Shown piece by piece: positions 1-6,657 of a stretch of 13,154 nucleotides of DNA. The notes beneath the pieces are model-generated. The model saw only the letters and a program-made list of their open reading frames with translations. It searched no databases and was not told the DNA's origin. Both the position numbers and the translations under genes were made by a program. Within the stretch, counting starts at the first letter, position 1; each line of letters opens with the position of its first letter. This DNA is from Magnetococcales bacterium. Its GTDB lineage: Bacteria > Pseudomonadota > Magnetococcia > Magnetococcales > JADFYX01. The stretch lies in assembly GCA_015232795.1 (NCBI GenBank), contig JADFYX010000035.1:1-13154 (forward strand). The letters are read 5' to 3'.

Positions 1-169
1 TGTGAAAATCCAATGTAAGCAGGGGATCTGTTTGTGATGAAATTAATATATCAGCATCCGCAGGTAAACCAGCGAAAAACCCTATCCAGGTTGCCCGTCG
101 GCTGTTTTTTTCATCGGCAATAGCTTGGGCAGCTAAAGCGCCTATAATTCCTTGGGTAACAATATCCAT
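1..169 (-). CDS. YdjM-type membrane-bound metal-dependent hydrolase, N-terminal part
   Basis: This is the first 56 codons of a minus-strand gene that runs off the left edge. I translated it by hand from the ATG at 169-167. It begins MDIVTQGIIGALAAQAIA, then has a basic NSRRATW stretch, a hydrophobic GFFAGLPADADIL segment and TDPLLTLDFH. The MD-x-x-TQG start, the G-x-x-AG-x-P-D-x-D segment and the DPLL-x-x-x-H ending match the start of the YdjM (PF04307) family of inner-membrane proteins called metal-dependent hydrolases; the His and Asp residues are the presumed metal ligands. The real cellular role of the family is poorly known. The stretch upstream of the ATG has no strong Shine-Dalgarno sequence (only a CTGGA about 14 nt away), so the start is chosen on family resemblance. 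The gene diverges from the aminotransferase and shares its 144-nt intergenic region. The C-terminal part, with most TM segments, is outside the window. Confidence 0.72.
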   Translation of the reverse strand, partial: MDIVTQGIIGALAAQAIADEKNSRRATWIGFFAGLPADADILISSQTDPLLTLDFH

Positions 170-197
170 AAATTATTAAAATTCCAGGCTATCTCTT

Positions 198-222
198 TAC
201 CAACTTGGTATCCTTCTACCAA
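198..222. promoter_or_regulatory. Repeated TACCAA half-sites, candidate operator between divergent genes
   Basis: Three copies of the same hexamer lie close together: TACCAA at 198-203, its reverse complement TTGGTA at 205-210, and TACCAA again at 217-222. The first two form a perfect inverted repeat around a single central C. The second and third form another with a 6-nt spacer. The middle copy is also the best -35 candidate for the aminotransferase. An inverted repeat overlapping a -35 box between divergent genes is a typical repressor-site position. The binding protein is unknown, and short repeats like this can arise by chance. Confidence 0.35.
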
Positions 223-234
223 AACACCTATACT
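205..234 (+). promoter_or_regulatory. Sigma70-like promoter of the aminotransferase gene
   Basis: TTGGTA (205-210) and TATACT (229-234) are separated by 18 nt and resemble the -35 and -10 consensus, with five of six matches at the -10. Transcription would start near 241, giving a leader of about 70 nt before the ATG at 314. The -35 lies inside the TACCAA/TTGGTA repeats. Inferred from sequence only. Confidence 0.42.
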
Positions 235-313
235 AACCTGGAAATATAATGAATATCAGGGGTAAATAGATCCAGGTTTAAACATTTTTTCAATACGGGA
301 ATAAAATTCTAAT

Positions 314-1477
314 ATGATTTGGGCAAAAAAATTAACAGATATCCAGCCTTTTTACGTTATGGAAGTGTTGCGTCGGGCTAAAGAGCTTGTTGCTCAAGGG
401 CGGGATATTGTGCGCCTTGAGGTGGGAGAACCAAATTTTTCTACACCGCAACCAATTATAAAAGCTGCTCACCAAGCTTTAGATGAAGATCAAACAAACT
501 ACACTCTGGCACAAGGAAGCCTGCCCCTGCGTAAAAAAATTGCCCAATGGTATGATAAACAATATGGGGTGGATGTTTCAGAAGAACGGATTATCATCAC
601 CTCCGGGACTTCAGGAGCCTTCATGCTGGCTTTTGGAATTATACTTAACCCTGGTGATAGATTTGCCATTTCCGACCCTGGTTATCCCTGCTACAAAAAT
701 ATGATACGTCTGTTGGGTGGTGATCCGGTGCAGATTCCCGTTGGACCAGATAGCCATTATCAATTAAATGCGTCACTTCTTGCCCCAGAATTAAAAAAAG
801 GGCTGCGGGGAGGGTTGATTACCAGCCCATCAAATCCTACTGGTACTTTAATTCCAGACCAAGCATTTGCTCAAGTTGTTGATCTTATTCATGATGGAGG
901 AGGGGTGGTTGTCTCTGACGAGATCTATCACGGTATCACCTATGGCAAGAGTGCAAAAACTGCTTTAGAATTTTCTGATAGGGCTATTGTAATTAATGGC
1001 TTTTCAAAATATTTTGCTATGACTGGTTGGCGTTTGGGTTGGATGATTGTTCCAGATGATGCAATACGAGCCGTTGAGATGTTGCAACAAAACCTGTTTA
1101 TCAGTGCATCTACCATTGCTCAACATGCTGCTATGGCAGCTTTTGATTGCACAGATAATTTTGATAAACAGCTTAAACAGTACGATAAAAACAGGGTTTT
1201 TCTCATTGAAGCTTTACAAAAATTGGGCTTTGAAATATCTGTAGAGCCTATGGGAGCTTTTTATATTTATGCCAATATCGCTAATTTGTTAACCCAGTTT
1301 GGCATAAAAGATTCGCAAATTTTTTGTGAGAAACTTTTAGAAGAGGCCGGGGTTGCCGTTACACCAGGGTTGGATTTTGGCTCTTTTGCAGCGGGAGAGC
1401 ATCTCAGGTTTTCCTATGCAACAGATTTTGCAAGAATTGAAGAGGGTGTTTTACGTATAGCCAAATTTTTAGGATGA
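314..1477 (+). CDS. PLP-dependent aminotransferase, class I/II (aspartate-aminotransferase-like)
   Basis: This 387-residue cytoplasmic enzyme has the usual length for fold-type I aminotransferases, which move an amino group between an amino acid and a 2-oxo acid using pyridoxal phosphate. Visible motifs are LEVGEPNF near residue 36, the SGTSGA phosphate-cup segment at 97-102, SPSNPTGT with Asn174, SDEIYHG with Asp202 and Tyr205, and the Schiff-base lysine Lys232 in NGFSKYFAMTGWRLGW. Arg365 in LRFSYA is the expected carboxylate-binding Arg. All catalytic residues are present, so the enzyme should be active; the exact substrate (aspartate, alanine, aromatic or other) cannot be told from motifs. 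The ATG at 314 is the natural start because the N-terminus (LTDIQPFYVMEVL) fits the family; the ribosome site is weak (GGGA at 297-300). It has a likely promoter of its own and is followed by a stretch with no secure gene. Confidence 0.93.
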   Translation: MIWAKKLTDIQPFYVMEVLRRAKELVAQGRDIVRLEVGEPNFSTPQPIIKAAHQALDEDQTNYTLAQGSLPLRKKIAQWYDKQYGVDVSEERIIITSGTSGAFMLAFGIILNPGDRFAISDPGYPCYKNMIRLLGGDPVQIPVGPDSHYQLNASLLAPELKKGLRGGLITSPSNPTGTLIPDQAFAQVVDLIHDGGGVVVSDEIYHGITYGKSAKTALEFSDRAIVINGFSKYFAMTGWRLGWMIVPDDAIRAVEMLQQNLFISASTIAQHAAMAAFDCTDNFDKQLKQYDKNRVFLIEALQKLGFEISVEPMGAFYIYANIANLLTQFGIKDSQIFCEKLLEEAGVAVTPGLDFGSFAAGEHLRFSYATDFARIEEGVLRIAKFLG

Positions 1478-1480
1478 ATA

Positions 1481-1783
1481 GTGGTATGGCAGCTTCATAT
1501 ATGTGTTTTGGTTGTGAAATTAAATTTAAAGAGGGAAAGCAAATTGTCATTATCTATCTTTTTGCCCGGTAACTTTCTTAGAAAGCGGCTAAAACAAAAT
1601 AAACTACTTTCTCCAGTAGCACTGAGTTTTGCTCGAATATCTTCCTCAATACGAACGACCATCAATTGGATCACCTCACCAGTACCGATGATTGTTATCT
1701 GGATAACCTATTCTTTGTTGGCACTAGGATACTTAGGCTATATCAGTTCTTGGTCAAAATTTATGTGTGGCAATATACAATGA
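1481..1783 (+). CDS. Possible small membrane protein between aminotransferase and diguanylate cyclase (doubtful)
   Basis: A 100-codon reading frame starts at GTG 1481, 3 nt after the aminotransferase stop. AGGA (1471-1474) lies 6 nt upstream of it. It ends in a TGA at 1781-1783 that overlaps the ATG of the diguanylate cyclase at 1780, an ATGA arrangement typical of translational coupling. The product would be basic, with a hydrophobic segment near residues 69-88 (PMIVIWITYSLLALGYLGYI). I recognise no family. The good spacing at both ends argues for a gene. The GTG start and a competing minus-strand frame in the same DNA argue against it, and it may simply be leader DNA. A weak -35/-10 pair (TTGTTG 1715-1720, TATATC 1739-1744, 18-nt spacer) for the cyclase lies inside it. 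Confidence 0.25.
   Translation: MVWQLHICVLVVKLNLKRESKLSLSIFLPGNFLRKRLKQNKLLSPVALSFARISSSIRTTINWITSPVPMIVIWITYSLLALGYLGYISSWSKFMCGNIQ
1495..1662 (-). CDS. Possible 55-residue hypothetical protein, antisense in the same stretch (doubtful)
   Basis: On the minus strand an ATG at 1662-1660 opens a 55-codon frame ending in TGA at 1497-1495. A strong Shine-Dalgarno sequence, GAGGTG, lies 9 nt upstream. The product begins MVVRIEEDIRAKLSATGESS, a charged, protein-like stretch, and ends in a Phe/Lys/Thr-rich tail. The frame is open further upstream to a TAG near 1715, giving the additional residues GTGEVIQL directly before the Met. It could therefore be a small gene or the remnant of a longer one. I recognise no family. 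It competes with the plus-strand frame 1481-1783, and at most one is likely to be real. Confidence 0.22.
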   Translation of the reverse strand: MVVRIEEDIRAKLSATGESSLFCFSRFLRKLPGKKIDNDNLLSLFKFNFTTKTHI

Positions 1784-3327
1784 TCGGTAAACTCCTTAAT
1801 AGCGAAACAGAATTTGATTTGCTGCTACAGTCTTATCGTGAGCGTGCCGACCAAATTATGGTGCGCATGAATTTTTTCTTGATGGTTGTTTGCATTGGTT
1901 TGGTGCCAATAAATAACACACTGGGAGCTGCTCTCGCTATCGGGGCTCCTACGGTGATAATGTCAATTTGGCTGCAACGAAATTATTCTGGATACTTAGC
2001 AACTCGTCTGTTTATGGCCAGTGGATTTATGATATTTACTGGACTTATTATTCACCAGTCAGCAGGTGATATTGAGGGGCATTTCTCTGCTTTTGGACTT
2101 ATAGGCGTTCTCCTCTATTATCGGGATTGGCGTACTATAGTAGTTGCCACAGTGGTCATCTATCTGCACCACCTGATTTTGGGGTATGCACAAACCCTGG
2201 GGGTGCCTGTTTATGTCTTTGATAACAATAATTTCTGGACAACTTTTCTTATTCATGTTGCTTACTTCCTGCCATTTATAGGTATGATGGTTTATCTATC
2301 AATTTGGCTTAGACGTGAAGGTTTTCAGGATCAACACGTAATAGGGTTAGCGCAAAAGATTATTCAAGGTAATTTGGTTGATGATGAAGTCTATCAAGAT
2401 GAAGATGAACGCATGCCGTTAATCACAGCAGTTCGTCTAATGAAGAGTCGTTTACTAGATTTACTGCGTGTTATGCCTGTGGCTGCGGCCGTTATTCGCA
2501 TTGATACTGATTCCATTGTAAGTGTCAACGAAGCCTGGGAAAGAACTCTCGGCCCATTAAACACCGATTATCAAGTCAGAAAATCTCCAATTTGGGCAGA
2601 TTCAGATTCATGGGAATCTCTCATGACACAAATCCATGATGCTAAAGACAATCTACTTAATAAAATTGAGATTATTCTTCACAAAGCAGATGGATCGCCC
2701 ATTATCTGTGAACTTTCCTTAATCCTGCATGATGAAGTCGTTCCGGTTATGGCGATTCTAACCGTTGAAGATATTACCTTGCGACGAGAAGCCGAAGAGA
2801 CGATGTCACGTTTGGCTTATCGTGACATGTTGACTGATTTGCCAAATCGTCTAAGTCTACAAGCAGCTTTGGAGATAGCATTCAAAGAGTGGCAGAAAAT
2901 TAATACTCCATTTGCGGTGATTATGTTGGACTTAGATGGATTTAAGCCCATAAATGATACCCATGGCCATGATGCTGGTGACGAAGTATTACGGGTTATT
3001 GGAGCCAGAATCAGGAGCGTCAACCGTTCTCTTGATATTGCAGCCCGACTGGGTGGTGATGAGTTTGCCATCGTCATCAACAAATGTCCTGATGGTACGG
3101 TCGCATCACAAATTGCTCAACGGTTTATTGATACGCTGTCTCTACCCATAATATTACGGGTGACAAAGATAACTATTAGTGTTGGAGCCAGTGCAGGAGT
3201 TGCTCATATTAGCAGTGGTGGTAGAAATGCTGAAGAAGTGCTTAAAAGTGCGGACATTGCCCTCTATGAAGCTAAATCTTCGGGCAAAAATTGTGTTCGC
3301 TTATTCTCAGAGCTTGTGAAAAAATGA
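1780..3327 (+). CDS. Membrane diguanylate cyclase with PAS-like and GGDEF domains
   Basis: This protein makes cyclic di-GMP from two GTP. I start it at ATG 1780 (515 residues). The frame is open back to a TTG at 1666, but those 38 extra residues look random, while LLQSYRERADQIM at 15-27 fits the start of this type of membrane sensor. Residues about 30-178 hold about six hydrophobic segments with conserved-looking H101 (IEGHF), RDW and the HH pair 130-131; this polytopic region is also known from chemoreceptors. A PAS-like domain follows at about 229-335. The GGDEF domain spans about 345-512, with DLDGFKPIND (Asp384), the signature GGDEF at 425-429 and an I-site RxxD (Arg416-Asp419) exactly five residues before it. 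An active enzyme with product inhibition is expected. No EAL domain is present. The ribosome site is weak, which fits coupling to an upstream frame or low expression. The input signal is unknown. Confidence 0.9.
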   Translation: MIGKLLNSETEFDLLLQSYRERADQIMVRMNFFLMVVCIGLVPINNTLGAALAIGAPTVIMSIWLQRNYSGYLATRLFMASGFMIFTGLIIHQSAGDIEGHFSAFGLIGVLLYYRDWRTIVVATVVIYLHHLILGYAQTLGVPVYVFDNNNFWTTFLIHVAYFLPFIGMMVYLSIWLRREGFQDQHVIGLAQKIIQGNLVDDEVYQDEDERMPLITAVRLMKSRLLDLLRVMPVAAAVIRIDTDSIVSVNEAWERTLGPLNTDYQVRKSPIWADSDSWESLMTQIHDAKDNLLNKIEIILHKADGSPIICELSLILHDEVVPVMAILTVEDITLRREAEETMSRLAYRDMLTDLPNRLSLQAALEIAFKEWQKINTPFAVIMLDLDGFKPINDTHGHDAGDEVLRVIGARIRSVNRSLDIAARLGGDEFAIVINKCPDGTVASQIAQRFIDTLSLPIILRVTKITISVGASAGVAHISSGGRNAEEVLKSADIALYEAKSSGKNCVRLFSELVKK

Positions 3328-3477
3328 AACCCGTAGCGAAAACGTCCAAAAACGCCCCCGTGACGTGGCGGAATGGGACAATGGCAGGAAGTAAATGCCA
3401 ATAAATATCTTAAAATTGCAATGCCACTAATTTGCTTGATATTTTTTATGTATACGTTAAGGGGAATTAATGAATAT

Positions 3478-3505
3478 TTGCATAGATAAATAAATTTGCT
3501 AGAAT
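3478..3505 (+). promoter_or_regulatory. Sigma70-like promoter of the small secreted protein gene
   Basis: TTGCAT (3478-3483) and TAGAAT (3500-3505) are separated by 16 nt in very AT-rich DNA. The predicted transcription start is near 3512, with a leader of about 47 nt. It lies in the 231-nt gap after the diguanylate cyclase, so the secreted protein is probably transcribed independently. The rest of that gap shows no further clear element. Confidence 0.45.
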
Positions 3506-3558
3506 GGGGCTTGAATATCGTTTTTATGAAATATCCGGGCTAACTTGGAGTATAGAGA

Positions 3559-3975
3559 ATGAAAAGAACTATCGCTACGCTGTCGGTCGCAGCTTTGTTA
3601 GGGTCAACAGCCCTGTTAACACCAGATACCAGCGATGCTTGGGGGTGGGGTCCTGCCAATGGTGAAGATTCACAATACAGAGGTAGATATTATCCCAATG
3701 TAAATGGTGAAGACCCACAGAAAAAATATGAGAATGCAGATTCTGAGGCATATCAAAAAGGTTATAGAGATGGCTTAAATGCCAGCAGAAGGGGTGACTA
3801 TTATCCCAATGATAGGGGTGGTTATACTTCTAACTATGGTGATGGTTATCATCCCGATCGTAGTGGCTACTATCAGCCTGGTGATTGGGAAGGTGGTTTT
3901 TTATACCCAAATGTTGGTGGCGACTATCCAAGCAATGGGCCTGCCTCCTGGATACCATGGGATTTGCAGAATTAG
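3559..3975 (+). CDS. Small secreted Tyr/Gly/Asn/Asp-rich protein with YPN repeats
   Basis: This 138-residue protein starts with a clear Sec signal peptide (MKRTIATLSVAALLGSTALL) and a likely cleavage after SDA27, giving a mature protein of about 111 residues beginning WGWGPANGED. The mature part has almost no hydrophobic core. It is rich in Tyr, Gly, Asn, Asp and Pro, and repeats related short units: RYYPNVNGED (43-52), DYYPNDRGG (80-88), YYQPGDWEGG (104-113) and LYPNVGGDYP (116-125). NGED occurs twice. No cysteine is present. GGAG at 3547-3550, 8 nt before the ATG, is a good ribosome site, and a promoter lies just upstream. The composition recalls envelope-structural proteins such as the sulfur-globule proteins of sulfur bacteria, but that is compositional likeness, not homology I can show. 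Function is unknown; a structural or matrix role outside the cytoplasm is an inference. Confidence 0.8.
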   Translation: MKRTIATLSVAALLGSTALLTPDTSDAWGWGPANGEDSQYRGRYYPNVNGEDPQKKYENADSEAYQKGYRDGLNASRRGDYYPNDRGGYTSNYGDGYHPDRSGYYQPGDWEGGFLYPNVGGDYPSNGPASWIPWDLQN

Positions 3976-3989
3976 AAAAAACACGCAAC

Positions 3990-4018
3990 TTGGATAGGGG
4001 CAGCTCTAAGATTTTAAC
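3990..4018 (+). promoter_or_regulatory. Weak candidate promoter for the glycosyltransferase gene
   Basis: TTGGAT (3990-3995) and TTTAAC (4013-4018) are separated by 17 nt. If used, transcription would begin near 4025, inside the left arm of the following stem-loop, so the message would start with a partial hairpin. The -10 matches only four of six consensus bases, so this is tentative. Confidence 0.22.
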
Positions 4019-4064
4019 CTAGAAACGGCAGTTGGAAGTGGGAGCTTCTAACTGCCGTTTCTAG
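4019..4064. repeat. Long perfect inverted repeat (stem-loop) before the glycosyltransferase gene
   Basis: CTAGAAACGGCAGTT (4019-4033) is the exact reverse complement of AACTGCCGTTTCTAG (4050-4064). The stem extends inward by five more pairs (GGAAG 4034-4038 with CTTCT 4045-4049, one G-T wobble), giving about 20 bp with a 6-nt loop TGGGAG. It lies 43 nt after the secreted-protein stop and 15 nt before the glycosyltransferase ATG at 4080. There is no T-run after it on either strand, so it is not a textbook intrinsic terminator. It could end or stabilise the upstream message, control translation of the next gene, or be a palindromic repeat unit. Confidence 0.75.
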
Positions 4065-4079
4065 CTTGAGAACAAAAAA

Positions 4080-6593
4080 ATGAATGAGAAAAAAACTGCA
4101 AAACCAACTGCTGAACCCCAACCCCAACCTCAACTCATAGTAGAAGAAGCTTATAAGCTGGCCTTAAAAAATTTTAATTCTCAGTGTTATACAGAGTCAG
4201 ATCAACTATGCACAGCAATCATTAAGGCTGTCCCCAATCATGTAGATGCAATAAATCTACTGGGAGTTATAGCTCAAAAACTCAACCGTCATGATTTGGC
4301 TGTAGAGCAGTTTGCTCGTGCTATAAAAATTGATAATAGCCGGGCAATGCTACACTATAATATGGGGATATCCCTTGATCAATTAGGGGAGATTGACAAG
4401 GCTTTTGAAGTTTTACTGCTTGCTTTACAAAAAGATCCGCATAACAAGGAAGTTATTACATATTTTAATGGAGTGTTAGATAAAACAGAGAAGCTGTTTA
4501 AACAGCATGAAGTAAACTATAATTCAGATAATGTGCTACAGTTAGGCATATATTTTCATAAAGTCGGTCGTCTTGATAAAGCAGAAATATGGTATAAAAA
4601 AAGCCTGGAAATCAAGCCTGAAAATTCAATCGCTTTGTGCAACTATGCAACTGCACTCAAAGGTCAGGGCAGGGTAGCCGAAGCCATAATAAATTTTAAA
4701 AAAGCAATAACCATTCAACCAGACTATGGCGATGCCCACAGTAATCTTGGTATTGTTCTCCTAGAAGAAGGGGAGTTTGAGGTAGCGGTTAGCTGTTTGC
4801 AAAAAGCAATATCCTTAAACCCGAATTGCGTTGAAGCTTTTTACACTCTTGGTTCTGCCCTTTATAATCAAGGCAGGTTTGACGATGCCCTTGCAAGTTA
4901 TAATAAGGCTGTTTTACTTAAACCAGATTATTATGAAGTATATTTAAACATTGCTAAAATTAAAAAAACCCAAGGAAAATTGGAAGAAGCAGTAGAAAGT
5001 TATCAAAAAGCTATTGCAATTCAACCAGACAATCCAATTTCTCACAATAATCTCGGCAATATATATAAAGACCAAGGCAAACTGGATAGAGCAATAGCAT
5101 GCTATAAAAAAGCAATTATTGTAGATCCAAATTATGTTCTAGCTTACAATAATCTTGGAGATCTTAAGGTAGAGTATGGTGATTTTGATGAGGGAGTTGC
5201 CTATTTTCAACAGGCAATTAAGATTCAGCCCAGACTGGAATATAAAATTAAATTAGCTTTGAGCCAATCGCCAATTATATCATCTGTAGATCAGGCCATC
5301 TCATATCGGGAAAAGCTCCAAAAAGATATAGCAGCTCTTGCAACTCAGGGCACAAGTCGCGGCAACCCTTTAGAAACAGTAAATATCACAAATTTTTATT
5401 CCGCGTACCACGGTCTTAATGAAAGAACACTGCAAAAACAGATTGCAAATTTATTTCAACACAGTTTTCCAATACTCTATTCATCGCCACTAAGAGTTAA
5501 TGATAATAAAAATTCTGCCAGAAAATTGCGAATTGGTTTTTTGTCATCCTATTTGTACGGTCATACAATTGGCTATCTTAACATAGGTATAATAAAACAT
5601 TTAAATAGGGAGCGGTTTGAAATAGTTGTGTTTCGACTGCCTGATAACCGGGATGAACTGTCCCAGCAGATAGATTTAATGGCAGATAAAACCGTTGCTA
5701 TTACAAGAGAGTTAGAGAAGACAAAACAAATAGTTTTGCAAGAAAAGTTGGATGTATTGTACTACCCAGATATAGGGATGTGCCCGTTTACATATTATTT
5801 GGCGTTTTACAGGTTGGCACTGGTACAATGCACTACATTGGGACATCCAATTACTACGGGTATTCCTAATATGGACTATTTTATTTCTACTGAATGTATG
5901 GAACCAAAAAATGCTCAGCAACATTATTCTGAAACTTTGTATCTATTAAAACGGCTTCCTTGTTATTATTATCCTGCCAAGCTACAGGAAAAAAAGCCCA
6001 CAAGGGGTGACTTCTCATTGCCGTCAAATGGCAATATATATGTGTGCTCACAAACCTTATATAAGCTACATCCAGATTTTGATTTAGCAATAATGGATAT
6101 ACTGACAAAAGACCCCAATGGATGGGTGGTGTTTATTTCTGGTAAACACGATAACTGGGAAAAATTATTGCGGAAGCGTTGGAGTAAATTAGCGGTAAAC
6201 AGAGCAGAAAAAATATTGTTTTTACCCAGATTAAGCCCAGATCAATTTATTTCCCTTTTTCAAATAGCAGATGTTGTTCTTGATACCTTCCATTTTTCAG
6301 GTGGTAAAACAACATCAGAGGCACTGTCAGTTGGTGCTCCAGTTGTCACATTACCAGGAACATATATGCGTGGTCGAATCACCCTGGCCTGTTATAAACT
6401 TATGGGGGTGATGGACCTTGTAGCGCAAAATGCCGAAGAGTACGTTGATTTGGCCTGTCGTTTGGCAAATGAACCCAAATGGCGAGAGAATATCGTAAAT
6501 AAAATAAAAGCTAATTCCCACCATATTATTGAAGATAAAGAGACGGTAAGGGAGTTTGAACGTTTTTTTGAAACTTCTATTGATAATTCATAA
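4080..6593 (+). CDS. TPR-repeat O-GlcNAc-transferase-like (SPINDLY type) glycosyltransferase
   Basis: This 837-residue protein joins a tetratricopeptide array to a GT41-type glycosyltransferase domain, the layout of eukaryotic OGT and SPINDLY and of bacterial relatives that sugar-modify proteins or act in surface polymer assembly. After a PQPQPQ-rich start, TPRs run at about 24-125 (three), then a divergent linker, then seven more at about 149-386; NNLG, A-x-x-x-Y-x-K-A-I and PD/PN motifs recur. The catalytic part, about 482-832, shows RIGFLSSYLYGHTIGYL (His495, matching the OGT active-site His region), TTLGHP at 585-590, SQTLYKLHPDF with Lys662 (the nucleotide-sugar-binding Lys of OGT), and GGKTTSEALSVGAPVVTLPG at 741-760. 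No signal peptide or TM segment is seen, so it is cytoplasmic. Donor sugar and target are unknown. The ribosome site is poor (GAG about 10 nt upstream), with the stem-loop next to it. The start at 4080 suits the first repeat. Confidence 0.88.
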   Translation: MNEKKTAKPTAEPQPQPQLIVEEAYKLALKNFNSQCYTESDQLCTAIIKAVPNHVDAINLLGVIAQKLNRHDLAVEQFARAIKIDNSRAMLHYNMGISLDQLGEIDKAFEVLLLALQKDPHNKEVITYFNGVLDKTEKLFKQHEVNYNSDNVLQLGIYFHKVGRLDKAEIWYKKSLEIKPENSIALCNYATALKGQGRVAEAIINFKKAITIQPDYGDAHSNLGIVLLEEGEFEVAVSCLQKAISLNPNCVEAFYTLGSALYNQGRFDDALASYNKAVLLKPDYYEVYLNIAKIKKTQGKLEEAVESYQKAIAIQPDNPISHNNLGNIYKDQGKLDRAIACYKKAIIVDPNYVLAYNNLGDLKVEYGDFDEGVAYFQQAIKIQPRLEYKIKLALSQSPIISSVDQAISYREKLQKDIAALATQGTSRGNPLETVNITNFYSAYHGLNERTLQKQIANLFQHSFPILYSSPLRVNDNKNSARKLRIGFLSSYLYGHTIGYLNIGIIKHLNRERFEIVVFRLPDNRDELSQQIDLMADKTVAITRELEKTKQIVLQEKLDVLYYPDIGMCPFTYYLAFYRLALVQCTTLGHPITTGIPNMDYFISTECMEPKNAQQHYSETLYLLKRLPCYYYPAKLQEKKPTRGDFSLPSNGNIYVCSQTLYKLHPDFDLAIMDILTKDPNGWVVFISGKHDNWEKLLRKRWSKLAVNRAEKILFLPRLSPDQFISLFQIADVVLDTFHFSGGKTTSEALSVGAPVVTLPGTYMRGRITLACYKLMGVMDLVAQNAEEYVDLACRLANEPKWRENIVNKIKANSHHIIEDKETVREFERFFETSIDNS

Positions 6594-6608
6594 GTTATCA
6601 AATATATG
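6580..6608 (+). promoter_or_regulatory. Candidate promoter with inverted repeat for the YkgJ-type gene
   Basis: TTGATA (6580-6585) and TATATG (6603-6608) are 17 nt apart. The -35 is part of a perfect 7-bp inverted repeat, TTGATAA (6580-6586) and TTATCAA (6595-6601), spaced by 8 nt, which overlaps the glycosyltransferase stop codon. A 12-bp palindrome, TAATGATCATTA, follows directly at 6609-6620. Together these could be a promoter with operator sites, but all are short and AT-rich. Confidence 0.28.
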
Positions 6609-6657
6609 TAATGATCATTAAAAAAATACCAACTAATTTTGTAAGGGTGTTTTATTT

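Noticed and set aside
175..203. Minus-strand promoter TTGGTA/TTTAAT (17-nt spacer) for the YdjM-type gene
   Set aside because: The predicted transcription start would fall at the ATG itself, which requires a leaderless message. Possible, but not supported otherwise.
1666..1779. Upstream extension of the diguanylate cyclase frame by 38 residues to a TTG codon
   Set aside because: TTG is a rare start, no ribosome site precedes it, and the extra residues (MDHLTSTDDCYLDN...) look random compared with the family-like start at ATG 1780.
3324..3404. 26-residue frame (MKPVAKTSKNAPVTW...) overlapping the diguanylate cyclase stop as ATGA
   Set aside because: Only 26 codons, no recognisable product, and it ends in AT-rich intergenic DNA. 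An ATGA overlap alone is too weak to call a gene.
4019..4064. The strong stem-loop as a standard Rho-independent terminator
   Set aside because: No run of T follows the stem on the plus strand, and no minus-strand gene enters from the right. Kept as an inverted repeat with unknown role.
5712..6601. Minus-strand frames opposite the glycosyltransferase catalytic domain
   Set aside because: They lie opposite conserved catalytic motifs and have no start signals; shadows only.
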